Source of the DNA: Fodinibacter sp963695175
Lineage (GTDB): Bacteria; Actinomycetota; Actinomycetes; Actinomycetales; Dermatophilaceae
NCBI GenBank assembly: GCA_963695175.1
Contig: CAVOGG010000004.1
Location: 868,001-932,000, forward strand
DNA length: 64,000 nucleotides
Reading direction: 5' to 3'
In this document: positions 9,201-16,247 of the stretch, piece by piece
How positions within the stretch are numbered: position 1 is the stretch's first letter
Layout: the number at the start of each line of letters is the position of its first letter
The notes under the pieces: model-generated
Told to the model about the DNA's origin: nothing
What the model saw: the letters and a program-made list of their open reading frames with translations, nothing else
Databases searched by the model: none
Translations under genes and position numbers: made by a program

Positions 9201-9798
9201 TCGCATCGAGAGCAGCGACGACCACACCGATTCGGAGCTTCATCTGGCGTGGTTGCGCAGCGCGGACCTGCCTCGAGCGGTCGCGGCGAGCGACCACGAC
9301 GAGGTGACACGTCTTGCTCCGCTTGTCGTCGACCACGCGCTGGCGGCCGCGGGCCTCGACGACGACTTCTTCCTCCTCTGGCCCCAGTCCGTCCTGGCAG
9401 CACTGGCTGTCGACGAGCTCGACCTCGCCGAGCGACTCCTGGCGCCGGTCACCGCCGCGCTGCCCGGCAAACGGCCACCCGTTGTCGCTGCCCAGTGGCA
9501 CCGCCTGCGCGGGCTGCTCGCCGCCGCCCGCGGCGACGACCCGGAGCTGGCCGAGACCGAGATGCGAGCCGGGATCGATGCGCTGGCGGCCTTCGGGGCC
9601 GCGGGCTTCCACGCGCAGGCGCAGGAGGAGCTCGGCCGGTGGCTGGCCACGCAAGGCCGCGCCGAAGAGGCCGTGCCGCTCCTGGACGCCGCCCGTACGA
9701 AGTACGCCGAAATCGGCGCCACCGGCTGGCTCGCCGGACTCGAGACCTGGGCCCGCACCTCTCAACAGGCAGCGGCGTTGACCACCACACCGTTCTGA
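6253..9798 (+). CDS. Zinc-ribbon / class III adenylate-guanylate cyclase / ATPase regulator
   Basis: 1181-residue multi-domain signalling protein. Residues 5-48 hold two zinc ribbons (CSACG...CPECG, then CSSCG...CDECG). A class III nucleotide cyclase domain follows: metal-binding Asp81 in FGDLVGF and Asp125 in FIGDAVMAVWG, and the VNTAARVQ helix with Asn and Arg that orient the transition state. An AAA/STAND-type ATPase follows, with Walker A GEAGVGKS (296-303) and Walker B VVLVIDDAQ, then about 500 residues of alpha-helical, TPR-like repeats. Start: GTG 6253 with GAGGGG about 8 bases upstream; the open frame reaches back to 5884 but that part is not protein-like. Monocistronic. Output (cAMP production or only binding) cannot be decided from sequence. 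Confidence 0.93.
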   Translation: MHGECSACGASVRAGAKFCPECGAVIGARACSSCGTPSERGRFCDECGTPFPDVAWRVAPAAAPPAAPVAERRVTSVLFGDLVGFTPLSESKDSEEVRELLSAYFDRCRVIVGRYGGVVEKFIGDAVMAVWGVPVAHEDDAERAVRAGLELVAAIAAMGEEVGTPGLAMRVGIVTGEVAVTLGATAEGMVAGDAVNTAARVQSAAEPGRVWADEATRLLASAAITFTDTGEHQLKGKAAPVRLWAAGSVVAEVGGGQRVDGLEAPFTGRDADLRLVKELFHGTEETHRPRLVVLDGEAGVGKSRLAWEFEKYVDGLAATIRWHRGRCLSYGDGVAFWALAEALRTRFGLLEADTGDVVAERLDAGLAELVPNVADQDWLRPRLAVLLGAGGTGAFAREDLFTAWTAFLEHLAEGQSAVVLVIDDAQHADDSLLDFLDHLLATAQAPVFVLALARPELLSHRPALGGRRATVVRLDPLDDVAMARLVDGLVAGLPDASRQALVTRADGIPLYAVETVRALIDRDLVIPHEGQYVPADTSTLDLDAIGAPASLQALVAARLDSLAPEEKALVTGASVLGASFTVDGLVALGADPQQVQSLLDSLRRKEIVTLQTDRFSAERGQYRFVQSVVRQVAYTTQSRRDRTTRHLAAAEHLAALPDPGDDFAVVIARHLLDAVEWAPDHGPDSGVLAARACTYLERAAARARRVGAPGEAQRLLEMALDSIQGDADRARLHLSASEVADDAGHASEAQAHGEAALDLFDRVHDPINAARAAAAVAWAMWGNHAAAVAIAEPRWQALEGMAGGELARFELARGLAAAHAGLGNLEVQIQYAGQMVTLAEALDDPVALATALGSLGTAYLAVGANRAGIILVEASAALARERDLPFPLARATNNLSAFQNSRDLTSALRYADQSYEVARRAGLQIYLEVAVINKAVGLWCSGRFPEVALLMAEGLQGNDIQTRIAWRTLEVWLAEAQGQPLPHRIESSDDHTDSELHLAWLRSADLPRAVAASDHDEVTRLAPLVVDHALAAAGLDDDFFLLWPQSVLAALAVDELDLAERLLAPVTAALPGKRPPVVAAQWHRLRGLLAAARGDDPELAETEMRAGIDALAAFGAAGFHAQAQEELGRWLATQGRAEEAVPLLDAARTKYAEIGATGWLAGLETWARTSQQAAALTTTPF

Positions 9799-9799
9799 T

Positions 9800-10261
9800 G
9801 CTGCCCGAGCAGACCAGGACGCGGCTGCTCACCGTTCTTGTGCGTCCGCTCATCGGCATGACCGTCAGTACGTACGCCGCCGCTTGGTCGCGTGCTCGGC
9901 CTGCCGCCAGCTTCATGGCGAGCAACTGCTCGAGTGATGCCAACTGAACTCGCAGACCTGGGGAGCTGGGTGGTGTGAGGGCGTCGGCGGGGATGGGCGG
10001 GAGGAATGGGCGGGCGGCTCCGTTGAGCCACCCCTCGGGCAGGCCGAGCTCGTCGGCCATCTGCGCAACGATGTGGGCGACCCGGTCATCGGTAGTGATG
10101 CCGTCGATGTCTTGGGTCCGGCGGTCCGTGTCGGGAAGGTGTAGCGAGATCGCCGCGCCTCCGACGACGTAGACAGTCGCCGCGATCCCAGCGGCGCCGA
10201 GGCGTTGGTCGAGTTCGTCCAGCAGTTGGCGGATCTGGGCCGCGTCGAGGTCGAAGCTCAC
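9800..10261 (-). pseudogene. Nucleotidyltransferase-fold protein (DUF6036-like), C-terminus lost
   Basis: The first ~125 residues from GTG 10261 are a recognisable nucleotidyltransferase-type domain: YVVGGAAISLHL (strand-turn with GG), then DRRTQDIDGI supplying the paired Asp motif, and LEQLLAMKLAAGRARD near the end. After residue ~125 (nucleotide ~9887) the expected D-I helix region is replaced by unrelated residues, and the same open frame runs on to 9449 inside the 3' end of the cyclase gene on the other strand, which is implausible as real coding. I infer a truncated gene whose 3' end was lost at the junction with the cyclase gene. Its start overlaps the upstream gene by four bases (GTGA). 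Confidence 0.6.
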
Positions 10262-10581
10262 GCCGTGACCAGCTCACGCTCGTTGATCTGGATGCCGAGC
10301 GCGGCAAGGCCATCGTCCAATGCTCGCCCCGGCCTCAACGGAAGTGGGGCCCAGGGCTCGCGTAGCGGCAGGGGGGCAGCGAGCCACTGGGGGATCGGCC
10401 GCCCGTCGCGCGCGGTCTCGCGCAGGATGGTGTGCGCCAGCGTCTTCCACGGGCCAGTCAAAGCCAGTCGTGGGGAGCCCGTCGCCCAGATCGCGCGACG
10501 GGCCGGCGTGCTCAGTGCGAGGGACTGGTCACGTCCTTGGAGCAGCATTCGCATGGCCCACACCGGATCAGGGTGCGTCAT
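10258..10581 (-). CDS. 107-residue protein paired with nucleotidyltransferase-like gene
   Basis: Starts at ATG 10581 and ends with TGA overlapping the GTG of the following nucleotidyltransferase-like gene, so the two were translated together. It is soluble, with no signal peptide, and Pro/Leu-rich in its second half (WLAAPLPLREPWAPLPLRPG). I do not recognise a family. Paired small gene plus nucleotidyltransferase is the architecture of several toxin-antitoxin and abortive-infection systems, but that is only an analogy, and the partner appears broken. Its start touches the integrase remnant on the opposite strand. Confidence 0.65.
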   Translation of the reverse strand: MTHPDPVWAMRMLLQGRDQSLALSTPARRAIWATGSPRLALTGPWKTLAHTILRETARDGRPIPQWLAAPLPLREPWAPLPLRPGRALDDGLAALGIQINERELVTA

Positions 10582-10707
10582 GAGTGGGCGGAGCCGCCGG
10601 CGCGGCTTCGGCCACGTGCGAAAGCTGCCGTCGGGCCGGTGGCAGGCGAGCCATATGGGGCCGGACCGGGTGAGGCGGTCGGCTCCGCAGACGTTCGATC
10701 GAGGGCC
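10580..10707 (+). pseudogene. Tyrosine-recombinase 5' remnant, copy A
   Basis: ATG 10580 opens a frame reading MSGRSRRRGFGHVRKLPSGR then WQASHMGPDRVRRSAPQTF, the typical arm-type DNA-binding N-terminus of actinobacterial phage/ICE tyrosine integrases (G-F/Y-G-x-V-R-K-L-P-S-G-R-W-Q-A). Homology stops after about 40 residues at roughly 10699, next to the 3' end of mtnD; the core-binding and catalytic domains are absent. It is one of three such fragments, all on the plus strand. Confidence 0.75.
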
Positions 10708-11298
10708 TCAGGAGCGCGGGCGGGCCCGTGCCGCGGCGATCTGGTCGTAGCTGGGGATCCGTTCGGCCAGCGGGTTCCCGGTGAAGTTGCCGACCCACCC
10801 GTCCTCGTCGTGGAAGAAGCGGATGGCGGTGAAGCCGGGGTCAGTCCCCATGTCGAACCAGTGGGTGGTGTTGGCGGGGACGCTCAGCAGGTCACCGGCC
10901 TCGCACAGCACGGCGTACACCTTGCCCTGCGTGTGCAGGTAGAAGATGCCGCTGCCGGATACGAAGAACCGCACCTCGTCGTCGTCGTGGGTGTGCTCGG
11001 AGAGGAACTTGTTCCGGGCCGCAGTCTTCAGTTCCTCCCACCCTTGGTCCTCGGTGCGGTGCAGCTGGGTGACGTCGACGAGCACGTACCCCTCGGCCTC
11101 GATGATGCGGGCGACGTCCTCGCGGTAGTGGTCGAGGATGGCCTGCTGGTCGCCGCCGTCAGCGAACTCCTCGGCGACCTCCCAGCGTTCAAAACGCACG
11201 TCGATCTCCTTGAGCGCGAGCGCGATGTCCGCCGCCTCCTCGGACTCAAGGACCTTCTCGGGGGCGTCGCCATCGGTGTACACGGTGAGCAGGGTCAC
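10708..11298 (-). CDS. mtnD: Acireductone dioxygenase
   Basis: 196-residue cupin enzyme of the methionine-salvage pathway; converts acireductone and oxygen to the 2-oxo acid precursor of methionine plus formate (Fe form) or to an off-pathway product (Ni form). The metal ligands are visible: His102, His104 and Glu108 in EHTHDDDEVRFF, and His146 in NTTHWF. Length is normal for the family. Start GTG 11298 has a strong AGGAGG about 6 bases upstream. Last gene of the mtnC-mtnB-mtnD operon, 34 bases after mtnB. Confidence 0.96.
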   Translation of the reverse strand: MTLLTVYTDGDAPEKVLESEEAADIALALKEIDVRFERWEVAEEFADGGDQQAILDHYREDVARIIEAEGYVLVDVTQLHRTEDQGWEELKTAARNKFLSEHTHDDDEVRFFVSGSGIFYLHTQGKVYAVLCEAGDLLSVPANTTHWFDMGTDPGFTAIRFFHDEDGWVGNFTGNPLAERIPSYDQIAAARARPRS

Positions 11299-11332
11299 GC
11301 GATCCTCCTATTTCGTCGATCGATCAGGTGGT

Positions 11333-11947
11333 TCAGGCAGTCTGCACCTGGAACGACAGCAGCCACTCGAGGGATTCCGTCCGGTGGCGGGCCTGGACGA
11401 GGTCGTGCCCCCAGACGTAGAGGCCGTGGTCGGCGACAACGACGCCGGGCGTGGCGGGGTCGTAGGCGTCGTCGAACCGGTCGGCGAGCTCGGTCATGTC
11501 CTGACTGTTGGCGATCACGGGGACGAGGAGGTCGTCGTCGGCCGCGCGGCCGAGCGCTTTCTGCATCTCCAACCCCTGCACGCGTACGCCCTTGGGCCAG
11601 CGCCGGCCGGCGACAACGGCCGCCAGCGCATGGACGTGCACGACGGCGCCCGCTCCCGTTGCTGCGGCGATGTGGGCGTGGAGCGCAGCCTCGGCGGAGG
11701 GCTTCAGCGGGGGCAGGCCCTCGACGGGGACCGGTCGGCCGGTGCCGTCCACGACCACGATGGAATCGGGCGTCAGCTCGGCCTTGTCCAGGCCGCTCGC
11801 GGTGACCGTGACTCGTAGCGGGTCCGCGGCGACGACCTCGGAGAGGTTGCCCGAGGTCGCGCGCATCCACCCGTGGGCCGCGAGCAGCCGGGCGGTGTCG
11901 GCCATCCGGGCACCCGCCGCCACCGCCGTGTCGCGGTCGACGGTCAT
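11333..11947 (-). CDS. mtnB: Methylthioribulose-1-phosphate dehydratase
   Basis: 204-residue class II aldolase/adducin-fold enzyme that dehydrates 5-methylthioribulose-1-phosphate in methionine salvage. Seen: the TSGNLS phosphate-binding motif (31-36), zinc ligands His104 and His106 in VVHVHA, the GLEMQKAL motif (125-132) with the likely catalytic Glu, and the third zinc ligand in ADHGLYVWG near residue 184. ATG 11947 overlaps the stop of mtnC by four bases (ATGA), so translation is coupled. Confidence 0.96.
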   Translation of the reverse strand: MTVDRDTAVAAGARMADTARLLAAHGWMRATSGNLSEVVAADPLRVTVTASGLDKAELTPDSIVVVDGTGRPVPVEGLPPLKPSAEAALHAHIAAATGAGAVVHVHALAAVVAGRRWPKGVRVQGLEMQKALGRAADDDLLVPVIANSQDMTELADRFDDAYDPATPGVVVADHGLYVWGHDLVQARHRTESLEWLLSFQVQTA

Positions 11948-12696
11948 GACGGGCTCCGGTCCAGGGTCACGGGCAGGACCGTGAGGTCGGCGAAGGACGC
12001 CACGACGGGGTGTGCCCCGAAGTCGGCGTCCTCCTGCGGCTCGCCGCTGCGGGCGATGCCGACGGTGACCCAGCCTGCCTCCGCCGCGGCATCGAGCTCC
12101 GCGGGCACGTCCGAGAGGAAGACGAGGCCGGCCGGGACGCCGAGCGCGTCGGCGATCCGCCGGTACGCCGCCGCCTCCTGCTTGGGGCCGGCGTTCTTGG
12201 TGTCGAAGTAGTCCTCCAGCAGCTCGGACAGGTCGCCGACGTCCGTGTGCCGGAACCAGGGCCGCTGGCTCGCGACGGATCCCGACGAGAAGCACGCCAG
12301 CCGGACGCCGGACTCGTGCCAGGCCCGCAGCGCCGGTGCGACGTCGGCGAAGAACGACGCGATCAGGTCCCCGGCCGCGAACCCCTCGGCCCAGATCTGC
12401 CCCTGCAGGGTCTTCAGCGAGGTCGCCTTGACGTCGGAGTCCATCCAACCGTGCAGGACTCGGACGAGGTCCTCGACGGGCGCATCATCGGGCAACCTGC
12501 CCTCGCGCCGCACGTCCGCGACAGCGCCGTGTACGACTGGGTCGTCGCCGTGGGCGCTGATCCAGGGGCCGAGCCGCGGCCGTGCGAAGTCGTAGAGCGT
12601 CCCGAGCACGGCGGACGTCGGGCTGGTGGTGCCCTCGATGTCGAGGACGATGCACCCAGCTGTCACTTCGACGGGCTCAGATTCGGACCTGGTCAC
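11944..12696 (-). CDS. mtnC: Enolase-phosphatase E1
   Basis: 250-residue HAD-family enzyme that enolises and dephosphorylates diketo-5-methylthiopentyl-1-phosphate to acireductone, the step between MtnB and MtnD. Seen: nucleophile motif DIEGTTSP starting at Asp19 (DxE is usual in E1), the phosphate-binding FSSGS, the NAGPKQEAAAY lysine helix and the acidic motif in FLSDVPAELDAA. Start is GTG 12696 with AGGAGGAG directly upstream; longer upstream frames are not protein-like. First gene of the operon. mtnA (isomerase) and mtnK/mtnP are not in this window. Confidence 0.95.
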   Translation of the reverse strand: MTRSESEPVEVTAGCIVLDIEGTTSPTSAVLGTLYDFARPRLGPWISAHGDDPVVHGAVADVRREGRLPDDAPVEDLVRVLHGWMDSDVKATSLKTLQGQIWAEGFAAGDLIASFFADVAPALRAWHESGVRLACFSSGSVASQRPWFRHTDVGDLSELLEDYFDTKNAGPKQEAAAYRRIADALGVPAGLVFLSDVPAELDAAAEAGWVTVGIARSGEPQEDADFGAHPVVASFADLTVLPVTLDRSPS

Positions 12697-12971
12697 TTGT
12701 CTCCTCCTGGGTGACGGTTCTGCGAGCGACGGCAACCTCAACAGTGTCCTCCTCGTACGCCGGCAGCCCGACCGACCGGGATCGCGGTGGGGCAGGCCCT
12801 GCCGTGGGTCCGCGTCACCGGGGCGTCGTGCTCGACCAGGTGAGCCACTGGAGCGGTCATGCCCTCGATGTTGCCAGAGGCGCTTTCGCGACGACCGCAC
12901 TTGCCGCGGAGAGGACGATCGATCGTGGCGATGGGGGCCACCTCACCCTGCTGGTCTGAAATCGTTGGTGG

Positions 12972-13145
12972 GTGACCTCCGCCGTACTCCACCTGGTTCG
13001 ACACGCGAGTGCAGACCCCGCGGTCTTGCGCGGCGACCCTGAGTTCTACGACACGCTGGCGGAACAGAAGAGGTCCTCCGCGCACGCGTGGACCGAGTTC
13101 TACTCGGGGCACGGACCTCGACCCGTCATGCGCCACCTCCCGTAG
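12972..13145 (+). CDS. Possible 57-residue protein
   Basis: GTG 12972 opens a frame that begins with a hydrophobic strand ending in VRHASAD, continues through a mixed, charged helical segment (FYDTLAEQKRSSAHAWTEFY) and ends at TAG 13143-13145. The composition and third-position bias look coding. The LHLVRH start resembles the first strand of histidine phosphatases, but the protein is far too short to be one, so it may be a remnant. No clear ribosome site. It lies divergent from the mtn operon. Confidence 0.33.
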   Translation: MTSAVLHLVRHASADPAVLRGDPEFYDTLAEQKRSSAHAWTEFYSGHGPRPVMRHLP

Positions 13146-13318
13146 GCGCCTGCCAGAACGCCCTTCATGCCGCTGTCGCCGCGGCGCCGGGTGCCGTGGA
13201 TGTCGCCGGCGGGCCCTTGCCACGACGGTGCGAGCACCGTCTGGCGCCGGGCGCGTGTCGCAGTGCCGTCGGGGGACACTGGGGGAACACCGACCGTAGC
13301 TTCGACAAGGAGTCAGCC

Positions 13319-14263
13319 GTGACCAAGGGAACCGTGCGCTGGTTCGATGCCGACCGGGGGTTCGGCTTCATCGCCCTCGGGCAGGAGGCAGAGGACCTGT
13401 ACGTGCATGCGTCCGAGATCGTCAGCGACGACGCGATGAAGCTGCTCCGGGAGGGGCAGGTGGTCGAGTTCGAGATCGGCGAGGGGGACCGCGGCCCGCA
13501 GGCACGCCGCGTCCGGGTCACTGCCGACCAGGCCGCCGACACACCGCTGGGCGTGCTCGGCACCGTCGCCTGGTACGAGCCTGCCAAGGGGTACGGCTTC
13601 ATCACGCCCGACGGCGGTGGTGCCGAGATCTTCGTGCACAGTTCGGCCATCGTGGGGGGCGGCGTGGTCTCGGAGGGCCAGCGGGTGGCGTTCCTCGTCG
13701 TCGACGGGGAGAAGGGACCGCAGGCTGATCATCTGCTCCCCTTGGGAGCCCAGGCCGCCCCGCAGGCCGTGGCATCCGACGGGGCGGACGGCACCGTGTC
13801 CTGGTACGACGGGGACAAGGGCTTCGGGTTCATCACCCCCGAGTCGGGCGGCCCCGATGTCTTCGTCCACGTCCGGGAGCTGGCCGACGGGCTCCCCGAG
13901 CTGGGCGAGGGGGACCGGGTGACGTACGACGTCGTCGTGAGCGAGAAGGGCCCGCAGGCTCGCGACGTGCGCCTCGCACGCGGCTCGACACCGCGGGGCG
14001 CACCCGCGACGTCGACGACCCGAGCTCGGTCGGGACACCGGGAGGCATCCGACGTCCCGGCGCGCGGCGGCGAGGGAGTGGTCGCGCGCTACGACGCGGA
14101 GCGGGGGTTCGGCTTCATCGCCCCGGACGCGGGGGGCGCGGACCTGTTCGTGCACGTGTCGGTCCTTCGAGGCGCCGAGGCGCTGCACCAGGGCGATCGG
14201 GTCCGGTACCAGGTGCGACAGAGCGATCGAGGACCGCAGGCCGACCGCGTCGAACGGGTGTGA
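13319..14263 (+). CDS. Protein of four tandem cold-shock domains
   Basis: 314 residues from GTG 13319 (AAGGAG six bases upstream). Four cold-shock domains fill the protein: about 1-67, 79-143, 156-220 and 251-313. Each has both RNA-binding motifs: RNP1 GFGFI/GYGFI at 14-18, 91-95, 168-172, 263-267 and RNP2 LYVH, IFVH, VFVH, LFVH at 27-30, 104-107, 181-184, 276-279. Each also has a GPQA turn. Bacterial CSPs are nearly always single ~67-residue domains, so a four-domain chain is unusual; a 30-residue Arg/Ser/Thr-rich linker separates domains 3 and 4. It likely binds single-stranded RNA or DNA with high avidity. Monocistronic. Confidence 0.95.
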   Translation: MTKGTVRWFDADRGFGFIALGQEAEDLYVHASEIVSDDAMKLLREGQVVEFEIGEGDRGPQARRVRVTADQAADTPLGVLGTVAWYEPAKGYGFITPDGGGAEIFVHSSAIVGGGVVSEGQRVAFLVVDGEKGPQADHLLPLGAQAAPQAVASDGADGTVSWYDGDKGFGFITPESGGPDVFVHVRELADGLPELGEGDRVTYDVVVSEKGPQARDVRLARGSTPRGAPATSTTRARSGHREASDVPARGGEGVVARYDAERGFGFIAPDAGGADLFVHVSVLRGAEALHQGDRVRYQVRQSDRGPQADRVERV

Positions 14264-14480
14264 GCGGGACGGCGGTCCGGGCGGAGCTGGTGCCAAGGCG
14301 TGTCCCGATCCCGCCGCACGCGCATGCCGCGTTGAGGGCGCCGAGGCCGGGCATGTGTCTCAGGTGACCTGAAGTGCGTTGTGGTGTCGTTCAGTTGAAT
14401 GAGCGCGCGTGGGCGAGGGCATCGCTGTGGGCGTGCCGCCCGGATGCCGATGATTGCCGCGCGGAGCGCGCAGGTGGACG

Positions 14481-15701
14481 ATGAGCTCAGGTAGGCCAAG
14501 ATCGCGACGGTGGTGGGCGATGCACGCACGGGCAGGTCCCCATGGCCGATGGGCGGCGGCGGCGGCCATGCTGCTCGCGCTGGCCGTCTCGCCGCAGCCA
14601 GCAGCGGCACGGGACTTCCCGATCCCCGAGGGCTCGGCGCGGTTCCGGGCTGCCGGCGCGCCCTCGGCCCGGCCGGCCACGGCCGACATGGGCACCTTCG
14701 ACTGCGGCCGGTTGCGGGTCAGGATCACGCTGGACAACACCCGCTCCACGCGGGCTGTGCGCTTCGGCTACTCCGCCACGTTCGTCCGGCCCCTGCGGGC
14801 GCCCTACTCGGGCGGGGACGACCGGGTCGACGTCGACGTGGCCGCCGGGGCGGCCCGGCTCGTCGAGCTGCCGGTTCGTGACGACGCGCGCACCAACGTC
14901 ACCGTGAGCCTCCCTGACGGCCGGCAGGCGAACTGGGAGAGCTCCTGCGGGAACGCGCCCGGGGTCATCTTCGGGCCGAGCGACTGCGCCGCGCTCCGGA
15001 TGGGCGTGCTGCTCGACAACGGCACCTCACCCACACCGACGCGGTTCCGCTGGGCGCTGAGCGACCTCGCCGGCCGGGTGGCCACCAACGTGGTCAAGGT
15101 GGCTGCCGGCGCCGTCACCAGAGCCGACGTCCCCATCATCGCCAACAGCTGGACGGCGGTGGACGTGAGCGTCGACGGCCGCGGCACGGTTGCCAACCTG
15201 AACCGGCAGGCCTGCGGCTCGATGGTGCTCGACCCGCGTGCGGTGTTCGGTGTGGTCGACTGCGACGACGTCTCGGCGCCGGTCATCCTCGACAACAGCC
15301 GGACGACCGCCCGGATGCGCTTCCACCTCCCCGGTCAGGACGTCGTGCTCGGGCCGGGGCAGACCCGGTCGCTGCGGGTGCACCTGCCGATCCGCGAACG
15401 GCTCGCGGTGAGGGTCGACGATGTGCTGGCCCGTGGCCGTTCCGTCGAGCACGCCGTCGTCTCGACGGCCCACTGCGCCGGTGCGTCGGCGCAGCCGCGC
15501 ACTCAGGCCGCCGGGGGTGGGACCGGCCCGGGGGCCGCCGCGGCTCCAGGCGGGGCTCAGGCGGACACCGCCGGCACGACCGGACCAGCCGCGAAGGACT
15601 CGAGACCGCCGGTCGTCCTCGGCTTCGGGATGCTTGCGGCACTGGTGGCTCTCGGCCTTGCGCTGACGCTGCGGCGGCGGCGAGTGCCGGCGACCCGTTG
15701 A
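14481..15701 (+). CDS. Membrane-anchored secreted protein with three repeats
   Basis: 406 residues. N-terminal signal peptide: basic start, hydrophobic AAAAAMLLALAV, cleavage likely after PAAA (about residue 51). The mature part has three ~95-residue repeats, each opening with DC (DCGRLRVRITLDNTRST, DCAALRMGVLLDNGTS, DCDDVSAPVILDNSRTT) and each followed by another Cys near its end, suggesting one disulphide per repeat. After a Gly/Ala/Pro linker, a C-terminal helix (residues about 377-396) and RRRR tail anchor it in the membrane; no LPxTG motif is seen. Probably a cell-surface beta-sandwich adhesin-like protein; function unknown. ATG 14520 is an alternative start. Confidence 0.85.
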   Translation: MSSGRPRSRRWWAMHARAGPHGRWAAAAAMLLALAVSPQPAAARDFPIPEGSARFRAAGAPSARPATADMGTFDCGRLRVRITLDNTRSTRAVRFGYSATFVRPLRAPYSGGDDRVDVDVAAGAARLVELPVRDDARTNVTVSLPDGRQANWESSCGNAPGVIFGPSDCAALRMGVLLDNGTSPTPTRFRWALSDLAGRVATNVVKVAAGAVTRADVPIIANSWTAVDVSVDGRGTVANLNRQACGSMVLDPRAVFGVVDCDDVSAPVILDNSRTTARMRFHLPGQDVVLGPGQTRSLRVHLPIRERLAVRVDDVLARGRSVEHAVVSTAHCAGASAQPRTQAAGGGTGPGAAAAPGGAQADTAGTTGPAAKDSRPPVVLGFGMLAALVALGLALTLRRRRVPATR

Positions 15702-15779
15702 TGACCTGTCCTTGAGGCACACCACAGTTGCACCAGGTCTGACACGCGAGGCGGGTCCTTCCGAGGGGGCGCGTTCGTC

Positions 15780-15962
15780 ATGGCGCCGCCCGACCCACCG
15801 CAGGAGTCCGTCTCGGGCATCGAGTTTGCCATGTATGAAAACCCAGCACAGCGCTGGTTCGACGGGATCAATCGTGAGGTGGACGACGCAATGCCGCCGG
15901 TCGGGGAGCCGGACTGTGAGGTGACCATGGCGGACTTGGCGCTCGAGCCCAAACGACCCTAG
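15780..15962 (+). CDS. Possible 60-residue hypothetical protein
   Basis: ATG 15780 with a GAGGGGG stretch about ten bases upstream; an internal ATG at 15831 is also possible. The protein is acidic and soluble, containing YENPAQRWFDGINREVDDA and a single Cys. Composition is protein-like and third positions are G/C-rich. No family recognised. It lies just before integrase remnant copy B. Confidence 0.4.
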   Translation: MAPPDPPQESVSGIEFAMYENPAQRWFDGINREVDDAMPPVGEPDCEVTMADLALEPKRP

Positions 15963-16006
15963 GGCGCCCGACGGCCAAGGTGTGCCAACTCCGCTCGCGG
16001 AGGGGT

Positions 16007-16069
16007 CGGAGCCGTCGGCGCGGCTTCGGCTACGTGCGAAAGCTGCCCTCGGGTCGGTGGCAGGCGAGT
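16007..16069 (+). pseudogene. Tyrosine-recombinase 5' remnant, copy B
   Basis: In one frame these bases read RSRRRGFGYVRKLPSGRWQA followed by S, almost identical to copy A at 10580 (only His to Tyr in this stretch). There is no start codon in phase and homology ends abruptly at about 16069. It is the shortest of the three integrase fragments in the window. Confidence 0.72.
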
Positions 16070-16187
16070 GCTGCGCGAGGCCGCGACCAAGGGACCGCAG
16101 CCGCCCTGTCCGAGATGGCGTGAGCGCCCAGCAGCCAGTCCGGGCCCGAGCGGCGCGCACTCCCGTGCCGATGAGCCCTGGTTCGAT

Positions 16188-16247
16188 TCGAGTGAGCAGG
16201 ACACGCTCGGCGCGGTCGTGGATACCGGGCATGTTCTACTCACTCGA
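16188..16247 (-). repeat. 60-bp palindromic dispersed element, copy 1
   Basis: Arms TCGAGTGAGCAGGACA (16188-16203) and, inverted, 16231-16247, with three changes in the second arm. In minus orientation the whole 60 bp matches the element at 63006-63065 at 52 of 60 positions. Not associated with a gene end here: it lies in a gene-poor stretch between integrase remnant B and the hydrolase gene. Confidence 0.85.

Noticed and set aside
9449..9799. Extension of the nucleotidyltransferase-like frame into the cyclase gene
   Set aside because: This 350-bp antisense overlap reads as Arg/Ala/Pro-rich shadow sequence, so the recognisable gene was ended near 9800.
12738..12860. 40-codon minus-strand ORF upstream of mtnC with a GAGGGC site before its ATG
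   Set aside because: Considered as a regulatory leader peptide or part of a SAM riboswitch. The peptide has no regulatory codon run, and I could not find a SAM-I or SAM-IV core (no GAGTGCCAGC-type element), so neither is supported.
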